DNA of 64,000 bases from Chloroflexi bacterium 54-19 (GTDB lineage: Bacteria > Chloroflexota > Chloroflexia > Chloroheliales > Chloroheliaceae), in NCBI GenBank assembly GCA_001898225.1, contig MKTJ01000072.1, positions 1 to 64,000 of the forward strand, written 5' to 3'. The position numbers and the translations under genes were made by a program. Every line of letters starts with the position of its first letter. Within the stretch, counting starts at the first letter, position 1. Of the stretch, positions 7,181 to 16,167 are shown one piece after another. Below the pieces are notes generated by a model, which was not told where the DNA came from, did not search any database, and saw nothing but the letters and a program-made list of their open reading frames with translations.

Positions 7181-8221
7181 TCAGGAGGCTGGCGTATTCC
7201 CACTGGGAGGGTAGGACAGGTGTAACTTCCCGGCTGCCTGTTTTTTAGTGGCTTCACCCCGCCGGTCGTAGCGGGACGTCGTCTGGACATCGGCGTGCCC
7301 GGCCAGCTTCTGGACCGTGGCAATATCCGACCCGGTATCCAGAAGATCACTTATAAATGTACGGCGCAGGTCGTGGGGGGAAAAGGCCTTGAGGCCCGCT
7401 TCGTTACCCCGCTTTTTGAGAATATCCAGCACGCTCTGTTCGTTTAACCGCTGCACTTTTATATGCCCACCACGGCGGACCGGTAAAAAGAGCGGGCCAG
7501 CGGTGCTGCCGCGTAACTTTAACCAACCGGCCAGCAGTTCAGTGCCGGTCCCCAGGTAAGTCAGGCGGTCCTTACCGCCCTTCCCACCCAGTATAGTAAG
7601 GGCGCCGGTTTCCTCATCATAGTCCTTCAGGTCCAGCTTTACCACTTCCGAGCGACGAAGGCCACAGGCGTAAAGGACGGCTACCAGAGCCGCATCCCTA
7701 ATTCCGAGGGGAGAAGTGTCTTTAGCGCAGACCGTGAGAAGGGCGGTCAGTTCACCGCCTTTGAGCGCCCGGCCCCTGGGCAGTCTCTGGCTTTTTACCG
7801 TTTTAATATCGGCCGCCCTAGCGTATTCCTCCGCACCAATAAGACCCAACCGCCAGGCTTCTTTAAGCACCCGGCGCAGGGCGCTGATCGCCTTATTGGC
7901 GGTGGCCGGCTTATAGCGTTCCTGGAGAGCGGTCCGGAGGGCGGCGGTATGCTGGTAACGCAACTCGTGCCAGGCGAATGTGAAAGCATTGTACTGTTTG
8001 TTACTGAGAAGGCCGGCCATCACATTCAGGACGATAAGCATGCTGCGGCGGCCAGTCGGTTTAAGTGAGGACAGGTAGATGGCGGCCGGATTTTCGGCTA
8101 AATTGTCACTAAACTTTTGGTCGGCTGATGAATCATTAATCAGCTCTAGATCTAATACAGAATTGCCGTCTTGCTCAATAGTTGAAACAGTAGTAAGGTT
8201 AGTCGAGAGGTCTTGTGTCAT
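7181..8221 (-). CDS. Tyrosine recombinase / XerC-D-like integrase
   Basis: With the start at the ATG of MTQDLSTNL (preceded by GGTGG), this is a 346-residue site-specific recombinase; an upstream ATG adds 16 residues. Residues about 50-150 form a SAM-like core-binding domain. The catalytic domain holds the full set of residues: Arg in YACGLRRSEVVKLDL, Lys in GGKGGKDRL, His-x-x-Arg in HDLRRTFISDLLD, His in LAGHADVQTT, and the nucleophile Tyr in SRYDRRGEATKK. All are intact, so it is probably active. It follows a dead IS3 fragment and has no partner gene. The N-terminal extension is longer than in chromosomal XerC/XerD, so it more likely belongs to a mobile or accessory element. No att sites were recognised. 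Confidence 0.88.
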   Translation of the reverse strand: MTQDLSTNLTTVSTIEQDGNSVLDLELINDSSADQKFSDNLAENPAAIYLSSLKPTGRRSMLIVLNVMAGLLSNKQYNAFTFAWHELRYQHTAALRTALQERYKPATANKAISALRRVLKEAWRLGLIGAEEYARAADIKTVKSQRLPRGRALKGGELTALLTVCAKDTSPLGIRDAALVAVLYACGLRRSEVVKLDLKDYDEETGALTILGGKGGKDRLTYLGTGTELLAGWLKLRGSTAGPLFLPVRRGGHIKVQRLNEQSVLDILKKRGNEAGLKAFSPHDLRRTFISDLLDTGSDIATVQKLAGHADVQTTSRYDRRGEATKKQAAGKLHLSYPPSGNTPAS

Positions 8222-8462
8222 TTTGATTCCACCAAAAAATAGGTATGTTTTACAAAACATTTCAATCAACTGGTTGCTTATATTTCCCGATACCCAAGCT
8301 ATTTCCTTCGTTTCCCATTATAGCAGCTTCTACAAGAATAATCTTTGAGAAGGAGCATTCTCATAGACTAATTTTTCATATAATTTAGACCCACTTTAAG
8401 AAATTTTGAGGAGCGTTGTATCTACTGCTAAAATATTCGCTATATCCTTACTTTTCCAATTC

Positions 8463-8960
8463 TTACCCTAATTGCAAAATGGCTTCTTCAATTTCCTGAC
8501 CCCTGGCATTCGCGAAACCCCGGTCATAACCGGTAATCTGAAAGCCACATTTTTGGAGTACCCGAATAGAACCGAAATTGTCTTTGGCGGCACGGGCATA
8601 AATAGGTCTCTCCTCTAATTCCTTCATAAATTCCGTCAGGGCCCCGGTGGCGATACCTTTGCCCCAGTAGTTTTTACCCAGCCAGTAAGTTATTTCCGGT
8701 TGGCCTTCTATTTCAAACTTACCCAGGTATCCGGCTACCTGACCATTATAGAGGATTGTTCTGTTAACCACAGTTGGATTTACAAATATTTTATGCCAGT
8801 GGTTGTTAAAGGCCTGGCGATCGTAGGGATCTCTATAAATAAAGGCAGCTAAATAGTTAGCTGCCTTGTCTTGCTGCTGTTCAAAGAAGATGGGTAAATC
8901 ACCCTCAAAAACTTTCCGTAAAACTATTTCTCCCTCACCACCAGTTTGACGCTCGTTCAC
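8463..8960 (-). CDS. GNAT-family N-acetyltransferase
   Basis: This 165-residue protein resembles the RimJ/RimL branch of GCN5-related acetyltransferases, which move an acetyl group from acetyl-CoA to an amine. The signatures are ITYWLGKNYWGKGIATGALTEF, including the acetyl-CoA pyrophosphate loop GKGIATG (about residues 90-115), and the C-terminal ARAAKDNFGSIRVLQKCGF motif. The substrate cannot be inferred. It stands alone between the recombinase and a dioxygenase gene, with no obvious operon partner. Confidence 0.88.
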   Translation of the reverse strand: MNERQTGGEGEIVLRKVFEGDLPIFFEQQQDKAANYLAAFIYRDPYDRQAFNNHWHKIFVNPTVVNRTILYNGQVAGYLGKFEIEGQPEITYWLGKNYWGKGIATGALTEFMKELEERPIYARAAKDNFGSIRVLQKCGFQITGYDRGFANARGQEIEEAILQLG

Positions 8961-9095
8961 TTTTATGCCCTTTTCTCTAAGTTGGTATTCTCATTAATAA
9001 TAACCGCTATTCCGTATCTTTAGGCGTTATTACTTGCGAATCCAAATATTTCCAAGAACTTGAATAGAATTTCCCAGCTTAAACAACCAAAAAAT

Positions 9096-10061
9096 TTATT
9101 TCCAACTTTTCAGACCCAAAAGTCTTTCACCAAGGGGTGTCAGCTTTGCAACCTGGGCATTTTTCTTTTCCCACTCGCGGGGGTCTCCGGGAAAATCCCC
9201 GTGTTGTGGGATTTGAAAATTACGCCAGGCGTTTAGCCGGAATGCTAGCTCTGCTTCATCGGTTTCCTTCGCCGGGTTCATCGCAATATATTGGGCCATC
9301 CGCATCCGGTTTTTGGAACGGTTCGGTCTGATACCGTGAGGGAGCAAGCTGTTAAAAATAAGCAAATCACCAGGGTTTAGATTGACCGTCACAACTTCGA
9401 ATCCGGTTGTATCAGGGACGCCGGGATTGCGGTCGGCAGGTTGGGTTTTGATCCACTCTTCAAGCGTTCGGAAAAGTTCAGGGACACATTGAAAGCCGCC
9501 TACCTCTTCATCTTGCCTCGCGAGTGACAATACGCCCTGTACTTCGATTGGCAAAGGGTTAAGAGAAGTATCGGCATCCCAGTGAATAAAACCATTAGAA
9601 GAATGGATTCCTTTGCTCGGGGGATTCATATTGACCCGATCAATACTTACCCATAAATCTTCCCGGTCCCAAATATCTACGAAGGCATCATAAACACGGG
9701 GAGTCTGGCGTTTATCCCACAGGTACTGGTGGTTATAAATCTCTAGCATACCGTTGGTGTGGGGCAGTTTCTTGCTATGGTCGCGCCATTCGGTCTGGTA
9801 CCAGGTTTCGGGGTCATTTGGATCCATCTCTGAAAATTCCCACAGTAAATCAACCAGTCTTTTAAGTTGATCCTGGGGTACCGCATTGGGGACGATAACA
9901 TAGCCATAAGTAGTCCAGTGCTTCCAATCTGCCTCAGAGAGAACCCGTAGGGGTAGTTTCTTCTTGATATCTTTCAGTTGGGTAGGAACAGCCTGGGGGT
10001 GGGGAGGGTGAATCATTTCAATGCTTTTTGGGTTTGCCGATGATGAGGTAAACATTTCCAA
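9096..10061 (-). CDS. Phytanoyl-CoA dioxygenase (PhyH) family protein
   Basis: This 321-residue protein is a probable Fe(II)/2-oxoglutarate-dependent oxygenase. The metal-binding H-x-D pair is visible in GFIHWDADTSL (about residues 155-165). The distal His and 2-oxoglutarate Arg are in NSLLPHGIRPNRSKNRMRMA (about 250-270). The N-terminal region LSEADWKHWTTYGYVIVPNAV is the typical entry strand of PhyH proteins. It has no signal peptide, so it is cytoplasmic. PhyH proteins hydroxylate many small molecules and the substrate here is unknown. AGGAGT precedes the start. It is monocistronic and in the same direction as the neighbouring glycosidase. Confidence 0.88.
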   Translation of the reverse strand: MEMFTSSSANPKSIEMIHPPHPQAVPTQLKDIKKKLPLRVLSEADWKHWTTYGYVIVPNAVPQDQLKRLVDLLWEFSEMDPNDPETWYQTEWRDHSKKLPHTNGMLEIYNHQYLWDKRQTPRVYDAFVDIWDREDLWVSIDRVNMNPPSKGIHSSNGFIHWDADTSLNPLPIEVQGVLSLARQDEEVGGFQCVPELFRTLEEWIKTQPADRNPGVPDTTGFEVVTVNLNPGDLLIFNSLLPHGIRPNRSKNRMRMAQYIAMNPAKETDEAELAFRLNAWRNFQIPQHGDFPGDPREWEKKNAQVAKLTPLGERLLGLKSWK

Positions 10062-10204
10062 ACTCCTCCATTTTTCAAAAGTTCAAACTGTAAAACCTTC
10101 ATTTTTCTGAAGTTTTTTTTCTGAAGTTTTAAGGTAAAAGAACAGCAGAAACAACTCCCGGTTGTCATAAATATAACACGTTACGAGTTATGGTGGAATA
10201 GATT

Positions 10205-12838
10205 TCAAGACGCCGGGATACTATTCAGGTAGCGCCATTGGTAATAATGGCGGCCCACGTTGCCCATTTCCACCTGGTAAGCGGCGGGATTAGAGGGGGT
10301 ATAGGTCAGTACCCGCCTTTCGAAAGGCTGCACCAGCACCGGTTGCTCAACTCCGCCGACCCGGGTGTTGACCCAGAAAGCTTCGCTTAAAGGTAGCCCG
10401 GTGCTGTAAAGCCAGTCTACCACGTCACCTGTCGTGAGCTCAGGGCCGGGACCGGTTAAAAGTGGCCCCTGGTTCTGGGTCAAATACCGCCAGAAAACGT
10501 CCGGGATGTTATGGCCGGTTTCAGGAATATAACTGCCCTGGCGGACGAGACCAGCCTCAGGGCTGGCTGGATCGAGTTGACCGACTTGACCTGCTTTATC
10601 CAGGGTCACTGTCACCGGTTGTCCCGTCTTTGAAGTGGTACGGGAAGCATCTCCGGTAACACTTTGCCAGGCAGCATAAGTAGGAGCGTCCGGGTTTACC
10701 TCGAGCGGGTCACCCGCGATAGCAACCTGGGCGGGCGGGCGGCTCTCAAACCGGTTATCCCCGGTTTGCAACTGCCCACTTATTAATTCCTTGACGAGCA
10801 GCCCGTTTGTAACGAAATATTTATCCTGGTTATTGCCATCGCTGTGTGTTATCTCCATCCGGCTTTTATCAAAATATTCTACAAGTCGCCAGCCGTTATG
10901 GTCCGCCTCGGCATATGGTTCCAACGCGGTTGCGAATCCCTGCGGACCCCACAGCCAGCTCCGGCTGGCCTGCCCAGCCTGGACTGGCAGGTCCGTCCGT
11001 CGCCAGGTATGTTGAAAGGATGGGTCGGTAAAACTGGCCGGGGCCAGGTCGGCAGGGGATCCAACCGGAATTCCTTTTGCGGCCAGTTCCTGTTTGCCGA
11101 GAGGCGCTACCGTCACGACCGGGTTGGGGGCGGTGGGATCGTATTCTAGCAGGGCGTTCTCAAAATATTGGAGGATTTGCCCGTCCCGGTTAAAAGGCTG
11201 GCTGATTGGGTTGCCGAAAAGTTTAGCGCCGTAGTTGTTATTCCAGAAATCGAGAAAGGGGGCCGCCAGGTCGTGCCCGGTGCTATCAAAATAGTGATAA
11301 GCGCTGGTGTCGGGACCCTTGCGCTGTTGCACCGCTTTTGCGCTTTCGGGTACATCGGACCCGCCTATTTCCTTTCCAAGGGTTCCAAAGTCAACAAGGT
11401 AAAAATATTTGCTGATATGGCTGAAATTTTTAAAACCCGGTTCGTGAAGGCGGGCCGGGTAATACTCAAAACGAGCTTTTTCAAAATACTGGACTATCCT
11501 GGCTCCCGGCCCATCACTGGTGCCGTCGGTCCCAACCCTGTCAACATAAGCATCTGTCAGGGGAAGCCCAAAAATAGTTTCCCCACCGGCGCGCCTCCAC
11601 AATTCGGCCAGCGGTGAGGATAAATAATGGCCGGTCTGGGGGAAATAATCTGCCGGGTTCTGGTTCGGGTCATTCTGGCTGGTCAGGGGTTCGGCGCTAC
11701 TGGCGGCTGCCGTAAAGGGGCTTACTTGCAACTGGTCCCTGAAAACCAGGGCGGCGGGTTTGAGGGTACCGTCGCGCCTCTCAATCCCATAATAATTTTG
11801 CTTCTGGTCAAGGTCAATCAACGAACCGGGAACCTGGTCACGTAATACCCAACCCAATAACCCTACCAGGTTTTGCCCGGTAACTGTCTGGATAGCCTGT
11901 TGATAAACTTTAAGCTGTTCGGTTTCGGTAAAATTGGCATCCTGTAGGGTGGGGCCGGTCGGCCAACCGGTTTCTTCAAGCAAGATTGGTTTGGAGGTAT
12001 GTTCGCGGATATGGTAAACCTCGTTACCAAAGTCCAGCGCATTATAACTGTGCAGGCTAATATAATCGCTCAGACCGGCGAAACTGCGCCCCTGGCTATC
12101 CTGGTACCAGATGTCCTCGTAAAACCCCACCCCTACGGTTATCAGGTGATTGGAATCAATATTCGAAATAGCCTGACGCATCCTGGCCGTCCAATCCAGG
12201 ACAGCATCGGGTTGCTTTTGCTGGGTCCAGCGTGGATAAAAGTCCGGTTCGTTATGAATATCCCAGGATAAAACCCGGTCGTCCCCGGCAAAAGCCCCAA
12301 CAATTGTTGCTAAATAGGTCAGGTTGGCCGCCTCCTCGGCGCTGCCTGCTGGCGGCCAACCATCGTAGAAGTCAAAAAGGGTGATGATAACTTTCATTCC
12401 CTGGCCCGCTGCAATCTGAACCATCTGACGAAGTTCGGCAAGATAAACCGGGTTGACCTGACCGGTTTTAGCATCAGTCCAGCCTGTGCTAGGGTCATAA
12501 GGGACCAGCACCCTTAACACATTGTCACCGAGAATGGCGGCTTGCCCGACCTCTGCCGCCACTTCCGGCCCCTGCCAGTTTTGCCACATAGCAGCCCACG
12601 GGTTTTGAAAGGGATAGAAATTATGGCCTTTAAGTTTTATGGGTTGCCCGTTCAGGACCAGGTTGTTACCCTGGACCTTCACAAATTGTGGTCCCGCCGC
12701 TTGGACCTGCCCGTGAACAGAGCCAGCCAAGGTCAATAATAAAAGGGCAATGAACAGGCTGGTGTTGATTAGCCTGAAAAATTTCAAAAAAGGTTTTGAA
12801 TTCAAGTTTAACCAATTATGCTTTGTCAGTTTTTCCAT
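10205..12838 (-). CDS. Secreted GH5-like glycoside hydrolase with repeated C-terminal modules
   Basis: This 877-residue secreted protein has a signal peptide and hydrophobic core at residues about 23-45. Residues 50-375 form a TIM-barrel of the GH5/cellulase-A superfamily: the acid/base sits in SWDIHNEPDF (N196-E197-P198) and the nucleophile in PILLEETGWPTG (E288/E289). It is therefore likely a beta-mannanase or endoglucanase-type enzyme. From about residue 390, modules repeat the pattern TGH-(10)-FW-(10)-FGxPxS followed by xxQYFExARxEYxP. The last 250 residues (YFDKSRMEI to EMGNVGRHYYQWRYL) are homologous to the 602-residue protein at 48113-49921. These modules may bind polysaccharide or the cell surface. 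It is monocistronic. Confidence 0.85.
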   Translation of the reverse strand: MEKLTKHNWLNLNSKPFLKFFRLINTSLFIALLLLTLAGSVHGQVQAAGPQFVKVQGNNLVLNGQPIKLKGHNFYPFQNPWAAMWQNWQGPEVAAEVGQAAILGDNVLRVLVPYDPSTGWTDAKTGQVNPVYLAELRQMVQIAAGQGMKVIITLFDFYDGWPPAGSAEEAANLTYLATIVGAFAGDDRVLSWDIHNEPDFYPRWTQQKQPDAVLDWTARMRQAISNIDSNHLITVGVGFYEDIWYQDSQGRSFAGLSDYISLHSYNALDFGNEVYHIREHTSKPILLEETGWPTGPTLQDANFTETEQLKVYQQAIQTVTGQNLVGLLGWVLRDQVPGSLIDLDQKQNYYGIERRDGTLKPAALVFRDQLQVSPFTAAASSAEPLTSQNDPNQNPADYFPQTGHYLSSPLAELWRRAGGETIFGLPLTDAYVDRVGTDGTSDGPGARIVQYFEKARFEYYPARLHEPGFKNFSHISKYFYLVDFGTLGKEIGGSDVPESAKAVQQRKGPDTSAYHYFDSTGHDLAAPFLDFWNNNYGAKLFGNPISQPFNRDGQILQYFENALLEYDPTAPNPVVTVAPLGKQELAAKGIPVGSPADLAPASFTDPSFQHTWRRTDLPVQAGQASRSWLWGPQGFATALEPYAEADHNGWRLVEYFDKSRMEITHSDGNNQDKYFVTNGLLVKELISGQLQTGDNRFESRPPAQVAIAGDPLEVNPDAPTYAAWQSVTGDASRTTSKTGQPVTVTLDKAGQVGQLDPASPEAGLVRQGSYIPETGHNIPDVFWRYLTQNQGPLLTGPGPELTTGDVVDWLYSTGLPLSEAFWVNTRVGGVEQPVLVQPFERRVLTYTPSNPAAYQVEMGNVGRHYYQWRYLNSIPAS

Positions 12839-13074
12839 GCCAGGATGATTCCCTAAATTTATATAAACCTGGTGCTTTGCTATGTTTCTTCTAAATTAAC
12901 CCTTAAAGAGGACGTTTTCAAGGACGTTTCAAAGCTAAGCCGGGGTGTAAGATTCTCACCCTAATATAAACTCTTAAAATCTTAACCGGTTGCCCCACGG
13001 AAAGTGGTTGGATTTTACCCTCTTGCATTGTTTTATCAAAAAAAACTAAGAAAAGTCTTAAACCGGGACAACCG
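12839..13074. other. Intergenic, no feature recognised
   Basis: This AT-rich leader of the glycosidase gene separates it from the IS6 remnant. I see no gene, strong hairpin or promoter that I would defend. Confidence 0.4.
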
Positions 13075-13627
13075 TTAGTATAGATTAGGGAAATAAATAA
13101 AAAGGAAAGAGTAAATGATAATCAAGATAACTGAATTGCAAATCCGCTTATAACTGGCGCAGTAACTTCCCCCTTCCTCCCGCCTTAACTCGAGGATGAG
13201 GTAAGTGAAGCGGATGAGATGTACAGAAACATTGCGCAATGCCCTGACCCTGAAATAATTCCTCATCCCGTCAAAAGCTCCAGCAAACCGAGCCGCGCTG
13301 ACCGGACTTTTGAAACTCAACATCGGCTTTATTCGCTGCTTTATTATGCCACGATGGTCCCGCTCTAAACTATTATTAAGGTAGCGAATAGTCCGGTGTT
13401 CTACAGTCCGACCAAGCACTTTATTTATGGCTTTGGGATAGAACACCTCTTTATCCGTTGTTACCTTTTCTGGCTTGTGTCCTATGGTTTCTACTTCTTT
13501 TTTGAAGTAAGACTCAGCCGTTTGGAGGTCTCGTACTTTCGAGAAAGAGGATGCTGCCAGGCGGCCCCGGTTGTCGATGGCCCGATAAAAGTAATGGGGT
13601 TCCTTAATAGCATAAAAGAGAGGGGTT
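13075..13627 (-). pseudogene. IS6-family transposase remnant
   Basis: The minus strand reads through HYFYRAIDNRGRLAASSFSK, then HKPEKVTTDKEVFYPKAI, then HRTIRYLNNSLERDHRGI and KPMLSFKSPVSAARF. This is the second half of an IS6/IS26-like DDE transposase, with the YRAID aspartate, the VTTD aspartate and the ERDH glutamate. The N-terminal part with the helix-turn-helix is missing, and an in-frame TAA lies just upstream of the conserved part. After GAFDGMRNYFRVRALRN the sequence no longer looks like a transposase. It is inactive. No terminal repeats were found. Confidence 0.85.
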
Positions 13628-13837
13628 GCAAGTAATTCTTAAACTACCGAGAAAGGGGTGATTTAGGGCTCTATCAAGACGGAAAACTAACCCTTTATTT
13701 ACCGCCAATCCGGAAATGACAGAACCGGTTTACCCCGCTTTTACCAGGAGTTACCACACCTTCAACCTTTTTCGCATAACCTCGTAATAACCCCATAAAT
13801 TGTGGGGATGATAGCGATTGAGGGGTGAAAAGGAAAA

Positions 13838-14590
13838 GTGACAAAAATACTGGTAGTAGATGACGAAAAGAAACTGGTTGACCTCATCAAGGGCTATCTT
13901 GAACAGGAGAGCTACACTGTCCTGACCGCTTTTGACGGCCCTTCAGCCCTTCAGCTTGCTCACGCCGCTAATCCCGAACTGGTCGTCCTCGATTTAATGC
14001 TGCCTGAACTGGATGGGTTAGAAGTTTGCCGGAGATTGCGCCAGTTTTCCGACTCCTACATCATTATGCTGACGGCAAGGGCCGAGGAGGTTGATAAGAT
14101 AGTGGGACTATCCGTCGGAGCGGACGACTATCTTACCAAGCCCTTTAGCCCTCGTGAACTGGTAGCCCGCATAAAGGCCAGGCTGCGGCGACCCCGGACC
14201 GGCCCAACTGGCTCAGCAGAACCGGCAGACGAGGTTTTTCCTCCACCCCGCCAGGTGGGCGACCTGGTGATTGATGAAGCCCAGCACGAAGTAACCCGCA
14301 ATGGGGAAGCCCTTGCTCTTACCACCCGCGAGTTCGCCCTTCTGGCAATGTTATCCCGCCACCCTGGCCGGATATTTACCCGTTCCCAGCTTTTAGAAGG
14401 GGTCTGGGGCATGGATTACTTCGATGAACATCTTCTGGAGGTCCATATTGCTAACCTTCGTAAGAAGTTGGGCCACAATTCCAACCACAACCAGGCCGAG
14501 CCGGGAGCCACCGGGACAGGAGCCGGGTCCGGTTATATAGAAACGGTGCGAGGGCTGGGCTACCGCCTAGATAAAAGGTACGCTCAATGA
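13838..14590 (+). CDS. OmpR/PhoB-family response regulator
   Basis: This 250-residue regulator uses a GTG start with AAAAGG upstream. The receiver domain (residues 1-118) has the acidic pair D8/D9, phospho-acceptor D52 in VVLDLMLPELDG, and the KPFSPREL lysine loop. A linker (SAEPADEVFPPPRQ) leads to a winged-helix DNA-binding domain with LTTREFALLAMLSRHPGRIF and a C-terminal GYIETVRGLGYRLD wing. Its stop overlaps the sensor-kinase start (ATGA), so the pair is translationally coupled. A decayed paralogue lies at 19712-20217. Target genes are unknown, but the sensor's Met-rich loop hints at metal. Confidence 0.93.
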   Translation: MTKILVVDDEKKLVDLIKGYLEQESYTVLTAFDGPSALQLAHAANPELVVLDLMLPELDGLEVCRRLRQFSDSYIIMLTARAEEVDKIVGLSVGADDYLTKPFSPRELVARIKARLRRPRTGPTGSAEPADEVFPPPRQVGDLVIDEAQHEVTRNGEALALTTREFALLAMLSRHPGRIFTRSQLLEGVWGMDYFDEHLLEVHIANLRKKLGHNSNHNQAEPGATGTGAGSGYIETVRGLGYRLDKRYAQ

Positions 14591-15780
14591 AACTTCCAGG
14601 TTCAGCTTCTGTCACTTCGGGCTGGAACACCCACAGCCTGGGCATAAAGTTATTCGGGTCGTACCTCCTGATCATCGCCATAGGCACGCTGGTAATCCTG
14701 GGGGCGGTTGACCTGGTAGCTCCCAACTCCTTCAATTTACACATGCAGATGATGCAGGGCGGTACCATGGGAGACAGCGGCACCATGATGGGCGGAAGCG
14801 GGATGGGACAAGCCCAAACCTCATTTAACAGCACCATTGACCTGGCTTTTAGGGCGTCACTGAACGAGGCTATGCTGGTAGCCGGGGGAATTGGGCTAGG
14901 GGTGGCCGTTATCGTCAGCTACTTTGTTACCCGCCTGATAGTTACCCCGGTTCGAAGGCTGGTCCGGGCCAGTCAGCGGATAGCCGCCGGGCATTATGCC
15001 GAGCGAATACCGTCTGTCGGGGCCGGAAAGGACGAACTGGGGGAGATGGCCCTCAGTTTTAACGAGATGGCCCAGGCCCTGGAAACCACCGAACGCCGCC
15101 GTTTAGACCTGATCGGGGATGTCGCCCACGAATTGAGGACACCGGTGGCTACCCTGGAGGGATATATGGAAGGGCTGCTCGACGGAGTCGTAAAACCTTC
15201 CGAGGAACTCTGGCTCAGCCTGCACGAGGAGGCCGGGCGGTTGCGGCGGTTGATCGATGACCTGCAAGAGCTGTCGCGGGCGGAGGCCAAACAAATTACT
15301 TTGAGGGTCGAAGCAGTCAGTCCACTTGAAGTTACCGAAGCGGTCGTAGAACGTCTCGAACCCCAGTTCAGGGAAAAAGGGCTCGAATTTAGCGCCGATT
15401 TGCCTTCCAATTTGCCGCCGGTCCAGGCTGACCGGGACCGGGCCGTCCAGGTGCTTACCAATTTACTGACTAACGCGCTCCGTTATACCCCGGTGCCGGG
15501 GAAGGTTAAACTTGGACTGGCTCTCAAAGGGGATAGCGTTGAGTTCAGGGTAATCGATACCGGCCTGGGCATCAGCCTTGAACATCAGCCCCACCTCTTT
15601 GAGCGATTTTACCGGGTGGATAAATCTCGCAGCCGAGCCCTGGGCGGTTCGGGAGTGGGTCTGACTATCGCGAAAGCGCTGGTGGAGGAGATGGGTGGCG
15701 AAATCTCGGTGGCTTCGGGCGGAGTGGGTCAGGGGTCCACTTTTAGCTTCACCCTGCCCCTGGCGGCTAATAAGAGTTAG
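14587..15780 (+). CDS. Sensor histidine kinase with Met-rich extracytoplasmic loop
   Basis: This 397-residue membrane kinase phosphorylates the preceding regulator. TM1 spans about 20-42 and TM2 about 93-118; HAMP spans 119-170. The HisKA phospho-acceptor is H181 in GDVAHELRTP. The ATPase domain has the N box NLLTNALRYTP, G1 DTGLGIS and G2 GGSGVGLTIAKALVEEMGG. The short external loop (43-92) holds seven Met and a His in residues 52-73 (HMQMMQGGTMGDSGTMMGG and onward). That composition is typical of Cu(I)/Ag(I)-binding segments, so copper sensing is a reasonable guess, not shown. The loop is much shorter than that of CusS. Confidence 0.9.
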   Translation: MKLPGSASVTSGWNTHSLGIKLFGSYLLIIAIGTLVILGAVDLVAPNSFNLHMQMMQGGTMGDSGTMMGGSGMGQAQTSFNSTIDLAFRASLNEAMLVAGGIGLGVAVIVSYFVTRLIVTPVRRLVRASQRIAAGHYAERIPSVGAGKDELGEMALSFNEMAQALETTERRRLDLIGDVAHELRTPVATLEGYMEGLLDGVVKPSEELWLSLHEEAGRLRRLIDDLQELSRAEAKQITLRVEAVSPLEVTEAVVERLEPQFREKGLEFSADLPSNLPPVQADRDRAVQVLTNLLTNALRYTPVPGKVKLGLALKGDSVEFRVIDTGLGISLEHQPHLFERFYRVDKSRSRALGGSGVGLTIAKALVEEMGGEISVASGGVGQGSTFSFTLPLAANKS

Positions 15781-16167
15781 TTCGTGCTATTCCCTCTTTG
15801 TTGTACTAAATGATTATCTTCCCTCCCAATATTCGTTGTTATAAGTAAAACTCTGGCTCACCTCTGACAGTAGATGAAGCTAAAAATGCGGCCACAGAAC
15901 CTTGATCCCTTTACAATCTTACAGGAGTAACCAAAACGGCTGACCCAAACGCGAGCAATAAGGTGTCCTAACATTCGGATGAACCCGAAAATTCACCAAC
16001 ATTTCAGCAACTCCTTTTGAAACGAATAAGAAGTATAGTAGTGAACCTTTTGAGTAGATAAAAGAAAGAAAATATTGAGCCATCCTCGGGATGTTCCTAA
16101 CCAAATATTGAAAACATCCGGAACGGCTCTGGTTTTTCCTATTTCAGGTTTAATGAGCAGGCTGTTA
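15781..16167. other. Intergenic region, no gene recognised
   Basis: This is 387 bases between the convergent kinase and TSUP genes. A short minus-strand frame beginning at an ATG after AAAGGAG (near 16005) encodes about 26 residues of no recognisable type; I do not call it. No clear terminator is visible. Confidence 0.4.

Noticed and set aside
10791..11149. Several overlapping plus-strand frames opposite the glycosidase gene
   Set aside because: They lie antisense to a long, domain-bearing gene and show no family motif or ribosome binding site; they are shadows.
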